Assembly: GCA_052390415.1 (NCBI GenBank)
Contig: JBQTGY010000055.1
Span: 1 to 13,992 of the forward strand
Length of the DNA: 13,992 nt
Direction: 5' to 3'
From: JANNWF01 sp052390415
GTDB lineage: Bacteria > Pseudomonadota > Gammaproteobacteria > Xanthomonadales > Xanthomonadaceae
Part shown: piece by piece, positions 8,596-13,906 of the stretch
Layout: each line of letters begins with the position of its first letter
How positions within the stretch are numbered: position 1 is the stretch's first letter
Notes under the pieces: generated by a model
Told to the model about the DNA's origin: nothing
What the model saw: only the letters and a program-made list of their open reading frames with translations
Database searches by the model: none
Program-made: the position numbers and the translations under genes

Positions 8596-8782
8596 GGTGT
8601 CGTCGCATCGGTGTCGATTCGACCCAAGCCCGAATCGAGGCATCGCTTCTCCCGCTGGGCTAAAGCGTCTCGCATTATTTCGTCTGCCGCGAGTCCGAGC
8701 GTTGGGCAAGCGAACGAACGCAGCTGCAGCATGCGGATTCCGTGCAAGTCGGTCACTTCCACGCAAGACGGTCACTGATCCC
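8596..8782. other. Gap with decayed repeat unit and no gene
   Basis: No coding sequence is supported here. Bases 8686-8736 (GCCGCGAGTCCGAGCGTTGG...) align by eye with 9262-9314, the right half of the second hairpin and its downstream spacer. Both share a GCGAG, a GCGTTGGG, a GCGAAC and a GCGCAGCTG/GCGCAACTG block in the same order. A degenerate direct repeat follows at 8744-8776. Confidence 0.45.
8744..8776 (+). promoter_or_regulatory. Direct repeat upstream of the XRE gene, candidate operator
   Basis: GCAAGTCGGTCACT (8744-8757) and GCAAGACGGTCACT (8763-8776) differ at one of 14 bases and are spaced 19 bases start to start, about two helical turns. They end 6 bases before the proposed GTG start at 8783. 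XRE-family regulators often bind repeated sites next to their own promoter, so autoregulation is possible. No -35/-10 pair was identified. Confidence 0.4.
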
Positions 8783-8974
8783 GTGGCCATCAGCGGCGGC
8801 GAACGCGCCTTTTTCATTGCCTTGGGTGGACGCATCGCGCGCATACGCAAAGATCAGGACATCACCCAAACACAACTCGCCGATTTGATCGGCATCACCC
8901 AGCAGACCATCAACTCCTACGAGACCGGTCGGCGACGCCCAAGCCGGCTGCTGAAACGACAACGCCCAGCGTGA
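8783..8974 (+). pseudogene. Truncated XRE/Cro-type helix-turn-helix regulator
   Basis: From the GTG at 8783 the frame encodes 63 residues. Residues ~20-50 form a clear XRE helix-turn-helix: IRKDQDITQTQLADLIGITQ then QTINSYETGRRRP. These proteins normally continue with at least another 20-30 residues after the GRRRxP turn to finish the five-helix bundle. Here the sequence breaks off into SRLLKRQRPA and a stop. The stop lies inside the loop of the hairpin at 8961-8986, as if the 3' part of the gene had been lost by deletion or recombination next to that hairpin. The frame is open upstream to about 8516, but that part looks non-coding. A short functional DNA-binding peptide is possible but less likely. 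No partner toxin gene adjoins it. Confidence 0.6.
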
Positions 8975-8986
8975 GGGCTGGGCGTT
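8961..8986. other. Strong hairpin AACGCCCAGC / GCTGGGCGTT
   Basis: A perfect 10-bp stem (8961-8970 with 8977-8986) closes a 6-base loop. It has the form of an intrinsic terminator but is followed by GAGGGTGG rather than a T-run. A sister hairpin with the same AACGCCC...GGGCGTT ends follows the next small gene at 9255. The recurring hairpin just after a gene end suggests a unit boundary. Confidence 0.75.
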
Positions 8987-9017
8987 GAGGGTGGGGCGCT
9001 TCGATTGTGCTAACGCG

Positions 9018-9033
9018 GCGGGCCAAGGCCCGC
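9018..9033. other. GC-rich hairpin GCGGGCC-AA-GGCCCGC
   Basis: A perfect 7-bp all-G/C inverted repeat surrounds a 2-base centre in the spacer between the first AACGCCC hairpin and the ribbon-helix-helix gene. Its role is unknown. The very tight loop makes a DNA cruciform or protein site as likely as an RNA hairpin. Confidence 0.45.
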
Positions 9034-9069
9034 TCTATTCAATCCGACTTATCGGGTTACTCGAAATCA

Positions 9070-9254
9070 ATGACACTGACCCCACCGATCCCACCGATCC
9101 TCTGACCCCACCGATCCTCGACCTGCCCGTGTACCTCGATGCCGACGTGCGCGAGTACTTGGCCGAGCGCGCCAAGGCCAAAGGCATCGAACTCGGCCGG
9201 CTGGTCAACGATCTGCTCAAGCGAGAGATCGATTTGATCGAAGCGGTCAAGTAA
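9070..9254 (+). pseudogene. Small ribbon-helix-helix (CopG/antitoxin-like) gene, frameshifted by a tandem repeat
   Basis: The readable core from 9129 to the TAA at 9252-9254 begins VYLDADVREYLAERAKAKG and goes on to a second helix (ELGRLVNDLLKREI). That is one strand plus two helices, as in ribbon-helix-helix antitoxins and CopG-type repressors. No ATG is in frame. An ATG at 9070 in another frame starts MTLTPPI and meets a TGA after 11 codons. CTGACCCCACCGATC occurs at 9076-9090 and again at 9102-9116. Collapsing that 26-base period joins the ATG to the core as MTLTPPILDLPVYLDADV..., 52 residues in one frame. The present gene is therefore probably inactivated by, or switchable through, the repeat. 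The alternative is translation from the GTG at 8991 or 9129. No toxin gene adjoins. Confidence 0.6.
9076..9116 (+). repeat. Tandem repeat CTGACCCCACCGATC, 26-base period
   Basis: Two exact copies (9076-9090 and 9102-9116) are separated by a partial copy, CCACCGATCCT (9091-9101). The period is not a multiple of three, so loss or gain of a unit changes the reading frame of the downstream ribbon-helix-helix core. The same CTGACCC core recurs at 9328-9407. Confidence 0.85.
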
Positions 9255-9279
9255 AACGCCCGGCGCGAGGTCGGGCGTT
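9255..9279. other. Hairpin AACGCCCG / CGGGCGTT directly after the ribbon-helix-helix stop
   Basis: The stem 9255-9262 with 9272-9279 is perfect over 8 bp, with a 9-base loop, and begins on the base after the TAA. Followed by GGGGC rather than T residues, it is a poor intrinsic terminator. It is the sister of the hairpin at 8961-8986. Confidence 0.75.
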
Positions 9280-9294
9280 GGGGCAGGCGAACAA

Positions 9295-9313
9295 GCGCAA
9301 CTGAAACTTGCGC
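9295..9313. other. Short hairpin GCGCAA-CTGAAAC-TTGCGC
   Basis: A 6-bp perfect inverted repeat with a 7-base loop lies between the second AACGCCC hairpin and the CTGACCC repeats. A decayed counterpart appears at about 8719-8735 in the first repeat unit. Confidence 0.4.
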
Positions 9314-9318
9314 GAAAT

Positions 9319-9407
9319 CAAATGGCTCTGACCCTATCGATCTGAAATGGCTCTGACCCTATCGATCTATCGATCACTGACCCTATCGATCACTGACCCT
9401 ATCGATC
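9319..9407 (+). repeat. Cluster of four CTGACCCTATCGATC repeats
   Basis: Exact 15-base copies lie at 9328-9342, 9353-9367, 9377-9391 and 9393-9407. The first two are each preceded by AAATGGCT, so both contain an ATG reading MALTLSI. The equivalent position before the ribbon-helix-helix gene reads MTLTPPI. Steps between copies are 25, 24 and 16 bases. The last copy ends inside the stop codon of the minus-strand pentapeptide gene. Similar GGGTCAG-containing repeats are widespread in proteobacterial genomes with REP-type elements, but the placement over start codons is distinctive here. Confidence 0.9.
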
Positions 9408-9834
9408 ATCCCTCGGCTTCGTCAACCAGTTCAATTTCTGCAAGCTCACATCTTTTCCAACCCAACCTAGCCTCCGCAAGTCTGACCCCTTTGAGACTCG
9501 CGAATCCAATATCCGCAGCATCAAGATTTGAGCGCCTCATGTCAGCACCATCTAGCCATGCACCTGCAAGGATTGCCCCCTCAAGATCAGAACCGCACAA
9601 ATTGGTTCGGAGCATTAGTGCGTTTGCCAAATTCGCACCATTCAGGTTCGCACCACTCAAATTTGAACCAGTGAGATCGGCACTCCTTAAATCGGCCGAC
9701 GAAAGGTCGAAACCAGACAAATCCCAATCAGCAAGCAGTGCCCCATGCAGCGACGCGCCACTCAGATCTTTGGCAGCCAATTGCTCGGCGTCGAGAGTGA
9801 TTGATGTGCCATCGCGTGCTCGTACTTCTCTCAT
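9406..9834 (-). CDS. Pentapeptide-repeat protein, possible immunity partner
   Basis: The product is 142 residues. From about residue 21 to 125 it is almost entirely pentapeptide repeats of the A(D/N)LXX type, for example SADLRSADLTGSNLSGANLN. These fold as a right-handed quadrilateral beta-helix. There is no signal peptide or membrane segment, so it is likely cytoplasmic. Its ATG overlaps the TGA of the upstream ParB-fold frame (ATGA), which implies translational coupling. The TGA stop lies in the last CTGACCC repeat. Base composition is visibly more A/T-rich than in the core genes, consistent with acquisition. Pentapeptide proteins have been found as protective DNA mimics of gyrase and as effector modules. 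Immunity to the adjoining domain is an inference from coupling only. Confidence 0.85.
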   Translation of the reverse strand: MREVRARDGTSITLDAEQLAAKDLSGASLHGALLADWDLSGFDLSSADLRSADLTGSNLSGANLNGANLANALMLRTNLCGSDLEGAILAGAWLDGADMRRSNLDAADIGFASLKGVRLAEARLGWKRCELAEIELVDEAEG

Positions 9835-10088
9835 CTGTTCCCCCAGTCCATCGGGTCAGCTTTGATTTCGCGGATTGGATAAGCCATTGGTGCTTGGCTA
9901 GGCGAAAGGGCACCCGGAACAACACCGGGCTCTTGCCCAAATATTCTGCCTGCAACATATCGATGGGCACCCTCCACAATCACGTTTCCATCGACAGAAA
10001 TTGGTGGAGCGGAGCTGCCTGAAGCCAGCCTTTCAACGTAGTTTTGAACGACTGGAACGGATACCGCTCGCGGGAGCTGGATCGACAC
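9831..10088 (-). CDS. ParB/sulfiredoxin-fold domain fragment, possible orphan toxin tail
   Basis: This frame encodes 85 residues from a GTG. Residues ~12-52 (VVQNYVERLASGSSAPPISV, then DGNVIVEGAHRYVAGRIFG) match the ParB-N/sulfiredoxin-like pattern, with the EGAHR box at 39-43 in place of the usual DGxHR. A C-terminal block, YPIREIKADPMDWGNR, follows. Compact ParB-like domains of this type occur at the C-termini of polymorphic toxins. Here there is no long upstream body: the frame is closed by a TGA 13 codons upstream and has no Shine-Dalgarno. It may therefore be an orphan toxin tail, a 5'-truncated gene, or a product frameshifted from the neighbouring frame that has an ATG at 10137. It is coupled by a 4-base overlap to the pentapeptide gene. 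Confidence 0.55.
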   Translation of the reverse strand: MSIQLPRAVSVPVVQNYVERLASGSSAPPISVDGNVIVEGAHRYVAGRIFGQEPGVVPGALSPSQAPMAYPIREIKADPMDWGNR

Positions 10089-10271
10089 GAGTGGAAGATT
10101 CAGGCTTTGGATCGGCCGTTCCAGGGATCAGCTGCATTGAGTCAGACAGTGGGAAAAGCCACGCAGTGTTGCATGTTCGCCTGCGTGTGCCGATCGCGGC
10201 ACCGTGTCTGCGGGCAAACGAATACCCATGAGGCAAGAAGCGTCAACTTCGGCATGGTCAAAAGCCGACAA
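10089..10271. other. Gap upstream of the ParB-fold fragment with no supported gene
   Basis: A minus-strand frame at 10236-10033 is open and contains a proline-rich stretch (SMQLIPGTADPKPESSTRVD) that could be linker from a disrupted upstream part of the ParB-fold gene. It has no ribosome binding site and no recognisable domain. No transposon end was seen. Confidence 0.3.
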
Positions 10272-11918
10272 CTATCCCTTCACTTTGCTGCCAACGCGAA
10301 ACGCCGCCTTTTTCTTGGTTGCAAGTGGGGAAACCACCGGCTCAATCGGCGTGCCGGCTGTTTTCCTACGCTTGGCAGGCTTGCTTGCGACTGCCTTCCC
10401 GGGCTCGACCGCCGCAGGCTCAACCGCAGCAATATTGGCCGCTTTCCTTGCCGCCTTGCGCTGAGTCTTCAACTTGGGTGCAGGCACGCTCGCAGCAAGC
10501 GCTGCACTTGCGAGCGAAGCTTCCAATTCATCCAATGCCTCAGCGGTGTAAGGCGCCAGGCGTTGCATATGCGGCAGGCTGTCGCGACAGCCAGTGAAGC
10601 CGAAGTGCAGGTGGCCGGCGTAGCTTTGGCAGGTGATGTTGAGGGCTTGGCCGTGCGATACCAGTGATACGGGATAGGAAGCTTCCATCTGCGCGCCGCG
10701 AAAATACAGCGGGGCATCCGGGCCGGGCACGTTGGAGATGGTGATGTTGAACATGGGGCGGGTGCGGCCGCCTACGCCGGTCAACAAACTGGCCATGTAG
10801 GGCGCCATCAACAACAGCGTGTACTGCAACATCGACTTTCGCGGCAGGCTTTGCACATGCTCCTTTGCCCGGCGCGTGGAAGCGCGGATGGCGGTCAGGC
10901 GCTCGATCGGGTCCTCGATATCAGTGCCCAACGTGGAAATGATGAAGGTGATGGCGTTGCCGGCATCGGCGCCCGCTTCATCGTCGTCGCTGGGCCGGAC
11001 TGAGACCGGGATACCCGCTGTCAGCGGTTTGTCGGGCAGTTCTCCCAGTTCAAGCATGAAGCGTCTAAGTGCCGCGCCACATAGAGCCAAAACCACGTCA
11101 TTGAGCGTGGCGTTGCCGGCCTTGGCGACCGCCTTCAGTCGGTCCAATGGAAAGCGAGCGGTGGCGAATCGGCGCGGGCCGCGAATGCGCCCGTTGAGGA
11201 TCGATACCGGCGTATCGAATGGCACCGACAATACGTCGTTCTTGTTACGCACAGCACTCACCATCGCTCCAAACGCACGCGCGATATTGGGCATTGAACC
11301 GGCCTGGCTACGCACCGTTTCGACCAGTTGTGCGGCCATCTGCGCGACGGTGGCGGGTGGGACATCCTGGTCGCGTTTCCTTGGGCGTGCTTCTGGCTTG
11401 ATGGTCCAGAACGGGGCGATCTTGCGGCTGGCCTTGCGGTCGGTCGACATCGCGCGCACCAACAGCTTGACCCCGCCAATGCCATCCATCAGCGCGTGAT
11501 GGACCTTGGTGTAGAGTGCAAATCGCCCACCCTCCAAGCCCTCGATCAATTCGACTTCCCACGGCGGTCGCGTCAGATCCAGAGGTTGCGAGTGCAAGCG
11601 GGCGATGAGCTGACCCAGCTCACGCTCGCCGCCGGGGGCGGGAAGCGCTGAGTGGCGCACGTGGTGTTCGAGGTCGATGTGGTCGACTTCCATCCACAGC
11701 GGAATCAAGCCGCGCAGCACAGGGGTGTGCAGTTTGCGATTCCAAGGTGCTTCCACGGCGGTGGCTGCGCGTAACGCCAGCATGATGTCGCGGACGAAGT
11801 CGGGACCAGCGTCATCGGGCAGGCTGAAGGGCATCAATGCACCAACATGCATGGGCGTTTCACTCGATTCCACCAGCAACCACGAAGCATCGAGCAGATT
11901 GAGCGGGCGATTGGCCAT
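10272..11918 (-). CDS. Wax ester synthase/diacylglycerol acyltransferase (WS/DGAT) family
   Basis: The family esterifies acyl-CoA to fatty alcohols or diacylglycerol, giving wax esters or triacylglycerol storage lipid at the inner membrane. The ATG at 11918 is chosen because AAGGA precedes it with good spacing and because MANRPLNLLDASWLLVESSETPMHVG is the typical family N-terminus. The frame is open 28 codons further up, but that reaches into the divergent gene. The product has 548 residues. The acyltransferase motif HHALMDG lies at 140-146, with H141 the expected catalytic base, and PLW at 73-75. The C-terminal half (RGPRRFATARFPLDRLK onward, then NITISNVPGPDAPLYFRGA) fits the WS/DGAT C-terminal domain. 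About 70 final residues form a Lys/Ala/Pro-rich tail absent from typical members. Substrate preference is not predictable. Confidence 0.93.
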   Translation of the reverse strand: MANRPLNLLDASWLLVESSETPMHVGALMPFSLPDDAGPDFVRDIMLALRAATAVEAPWNRKLHTPVLRGLIPLWMEVDHIDLEHHVRHSALPAPGGERELGQLIARLHSQPLDLTRPPWEVELIEGLEGGRFALYTKVHHALMDGIGGVKLLVRAMSTDRKASRKIAPFWTIKPEARPRKRDQDVPPATVAQMAAQLVETVRSQAGSMPNIARAFGAMVSAVRNKNDVLSVPFDTPVSILNGRIRGPRRFATARFPLDRLKAVAKAGNATLNDVVLALCGAALRRFMLELGELPDKPLTAGIPVSVRPSDDDEAGADAGNAITFIISTLGTDIEDPIERLTAIRASTRRAKEHVQSLPRKSMLQYTLLLMAPYMASLLTGVGGRTRPMFNITISNVPGPDAPLYFRGAQMEASYPVSLVSHGQALNITCQSYAGHLHFGFTGCRDSLPHMQRLAPYTAEALDELEASLASAALAASVPAPKLKTQRKAARKAANIAAVEPAAVEPGKAVASKPAKRRKTAGTPIEPVVSPLATKKKAAFRVGSKVKG

Positions 11919-12012
11919 GACGTTCCTTGGCGATACGTGAAGGGCGTTCGATCCCGCCACGGTAGAAGATCGACGGCTGTGACGCCATAGCATTCGCGAC
12001 ATGGACGCGAAT

Positions 12013-12065
12013 CGATTGGCCGGCCCGCCCCTTCACGGCCGAGTTCGCACTGTGACGGCCAATCG
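12013..12065. promoter_or_regulatory. Inverted repeat CGATTGGCCG ... CGGCCAATCG in the divergent intergenic region
   Basis: Perfect 10-base arms (12013-12022 and 12056-12065) are separated by 33 bases and lie 13 bases before the MFS start. They could be a split operator for a dimeric regulator or a leader hairpin. Clear -35/-10 boxes were not found for either divergent gene in 11919-12078. Confidence 0.4.
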
Positions 12066-12078
12066 GCATACTTCGCAC

Positions 12079-13281
12079 ATGCCCGCCACGTTCCCTTACT
12101 GGAGAATCTCCAGCTTCTACTTCTGGTACTGCGCAGCGCTCGGGGCGTTCACGCCGTTCTTCGCGCGCTGGTTGCATGAGTTGGGTCTTGAGGGAATGGC
12201 CATCGGCACGGTGATGGCCATGTGGTACTTGAGCCGCGTCGCCGCGCCGCCAGCGTGGAGTGCGCTCTGCGCCGGCTCGTCCCATCCCTTGCGCTGGTTG
12301 CAACTCGGTTGCGTGGCAATGACCGTATGTTTTGCCGGATTTCTGCTCGCGCGTGGCTTTTGGCCGCTGCTGCTGACCATGCTCGCGTTCGGCAGTTTTG
12401 CCAATGCGGTGCTGCCGCAGTTTGAAGCGATCACCCTGGATCGGCTCGGCCCCCGTCGCGAGAATTACGGCCGTGTGCGCCTGTGGGGCTCGCTGGGATT
12501 TCTCGCCATTGCCGTCGGTTATGGGCCGCTGTTGGACGTCACCGGCATATCTGCGCTGCCGCTGCTGACCTTGCCCTTGCTTGCGGCGACCTGCGTGGCA
12601 GCGCTGGCGAATGGACGCTCGGCACATGCGCTGCACGATGCGCCGACGGCGTCGGTGGGCGAGATTCTGCGGCGCCCGGAAGTGCGAGCGTTTTTCGTGA
12701 TCGCCTTGTTGATGCAGATCGCTTTTGGTCCGTTCTACGTGGTCTTTACCTTGCAACTGAGCGCTCATGGACACAGCGGGACTGTCATTGGAATTTTGTG
12801 GGGGCTGGGTGTCGTTGCGGAAATTCTGGTGTTTCTGTTCATGGCTTCGTTGTGGCGGCGTTGGAGCACGCAAACCATCTTGCTCACGAGTCTGGCGGTG
12901 ACTTCGGTGCGTTGGAGCGTGGTGGCCCTGCTGCCTGAATCTCTCACCGCCATGGTGTTGGCCCAGTGCGCGCACGCACTCAGCTTCGGTGCCTTTCATG
13001 CGGCCTGCATGCAGCGCGTGGCTGAGTTCTTCCCCGGTCGACTTGGGCAGCAGGGGCAGGGAATCCTGTTTGGATTCAGCTCGGGCATCGGTGGCGTGTT
13101 GGGCGCCCTGATGGCCGGCGGCTTGTGGCAGCTGGCTGGTGGCACGGCTGCCTTTCTGGCGGCGTCCGGCGTCTGTGTGTTGGCATGGCTGGTGGCTTGG
13201 TCGACGCGAATGCCGAATCAGCCGATTGCCGATACGGAGTCGGTCAGCGCTGCGAGCAATCCGGGGCTGGAACCAGCCTAG
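12079..13281 (+). CDS. MFS transporter, PPP/HcaT-like (MFS_1_like) family
   Basis: This is a major facilitator superfamily permease of 400 residues with about twelve hydrophobic segments, in the cytoplasmic membrane. The ATG at 12079 is used because MPATFPYWRISSFYFWYCAA begins the first membrane helix in the usual way. The in-frame ATG at 12001 would add a polar, unlikely 26-residue extension. The arrangement (YFWYCAALGAFTPFFARWLHELGL at the N-terminus, RLWGSLGFLAIAVGYGPLLD in the middle, GQGILFGFSSGIGGVLGALMAGGLW near the end) resembles the 3-phenylpropionate/LacY-like MFS group of E. coli HcaT. The true substrate is unknown. It is transcribed away from the WS/DGAT gene, and its 3' end overlaps convergent yigZ by 38 bases. 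Confidence 0.88.
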   Translation: MPATFPYWRISSFYFWYCAALGAFTPFFARWLHELGLEGMAIGTVMAMWYLSRVAAPPAWSALCAGSSHPLRWLQLGCVAMTVCFAGFLLARGFWPLLLTMLAFGSFANAVLPQFEAITLDRLGPRRENYGRVRLWGSLGFLAIAVGYGPLLDVTGISALPLLTLPLLAATCVAALANGRSAHALHDAPTASVGEILRRPEVRAFFVIALLMQIAFGPFYVVFTLQLSAHGHSGTVIGILWGLGVVAEILVFLFMASLWRRWSTQTILLTSLAVTSVRWSVVALLPESLTAMVLAQCAHALSFGAFHAACMQRVAEFFPGRLGQQGQGILFGFSSGIGGVLGALMAGGLWQLAGGTAAFLAASGVCVLAWLVAWSTRMPNQPIADTESVSAASNPGLEPA

Positions 13282-13906
13282 CGCGGCCCCGCGTGGCACC
13301 AGCAAGCGAGTGTTGCAGCTCAGGCAGCGCCGCGCACGGCACACGAATGTGTAGCTGCACACCGGCACTGGTGAACGTTGATTCGGTGATGCTGGCGTGG
13401 TGTGCGGCCAACAATCGATGCACGGCATCGGCATGCTCAAAGCCGCAGTGCAGTTCGCCCAGCACTTGCTCGACCAAAGCCACCCGCGGCGCGCAGCGCA
13501 GGCACTCGGCTGCCGTGCCACCGTAGGCGCGGACCAAACCGCCCACTCCCAGCTTGATGCCTCCAAACCAGCGCAACACCACGACCAGCACGCGATCCAG
13601 CTGTTGACCGTTGATCGCCGCAAGTATTGGCCGCCCAGCGCTGCCGGCAGGCTCGCCGGCATCTGCGCTGCGGTAGTGCTGGTCAAACTTCCATGCCCAA
13701 CACGCGTGGCTGGCGCTGGGATCACTGAGGTCCGCCAATCGCGCTTCCCAGCTGTCCAAATCGCCGAGCGGCTCTGCGATCGCGTGGAAACGACTGCGAT
13801 TGATCTCTGCGCTGTGCCTCCAAGGCGCCGACAACGTGAATCGGTCGCAGCTTGCGGATTCGATCAACGACGGATCCGTCAACGCGCAAGTTCCCAGTTC
13901 AGCCAT
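13244..13906 (-). CDS. yigZ: YigZ/IMPACT family protein
   Basis: This is a member of the conserved UPF0029/Impact family, a two-domain cytoplasmic protein (IMPACT-N plus a smaller C-terminal domain) whose bacterial role is not settled. The product is 220 residues, near the E. coli YigZ size. Family signatures are DAGEPAGSAGRPIL at 82-95 and RWFGGIKLGVGGLVRAYGG at 112-130. The ATG at 13906 has AGGA abutting it, which is too close to be an ideal ribosome site. An in-frame TTG at 13882, overlapping the upstream stop as TTGA and preceded by GGGAA, would give 212 residues and is a reasonable alternative. The upstream partial gene overlaps it, so they are likely co-transcribed. Confidence 0.92.
   Translation of the reverse strand: MAELGTCALTDPSLIESASCDRFTLSAPWRHSAEINRSRFHAIAEPLGDLDSWEARLADLSDPSASHACWAWKFDQHYRSADAGEPAGSAGRPILAAINGQQLDRVLVVVLRWFGGIKLGVGGLVRAYGGTAAECLRCAPRVALVEQVLGELHCGFEHADAVHRLLAAHHASITESTFTSAGVQLHIRVPCAALPELQHSLAGATRGRARLVPAPDCSQR

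Noticed and set aside
8961..8990. Intrinsic terminators at the two AACGCCC hairpins
   Set aside because: The stems are strong but no T-run follows either (GAGGG and GGGGC follow), so termination is not supported beyond a weak possibility.
8961..9279. Integron attC sites
   Set aside because: The AACGCCC...GGGCGTT hairpins recall attC ends but are only about 25 bases, lack the unpaired bases and spacer of attC, do not match RYYYAAC/GTTRRRY properly, and no integrase is present.
9319..9407. CRISPR array
   Set aside because: Units are 15 bases with irregular 16-25 base steps, no unique spacers of constant size, and no cas genes.
9347..9865. 172-codon plus-strand open frame (MALTLSIYRS...)
   Set aside because: Beyond the repeat it is the antisense of the pentapeptide gene, Ser/Pro-rich and without a domain. 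Only its start motif is of interest.
12001..12078. Upstream ATG start for the MFS gene
   Set aside because: It adds 26 polar residues and overlaps the alternative upstream frame of the divergent gene. The ATG at 12079 gives a normal first membrane helix.
11860..13725. 621-codon minus-strand open frame opposite the MFS gene
   Set aside because: The product is Arg/Gln/His-rich low complexity with no domain. The plus strand has a convincing membrane transporter and yigZ fits the rest, so it is a high-G+C shadow.
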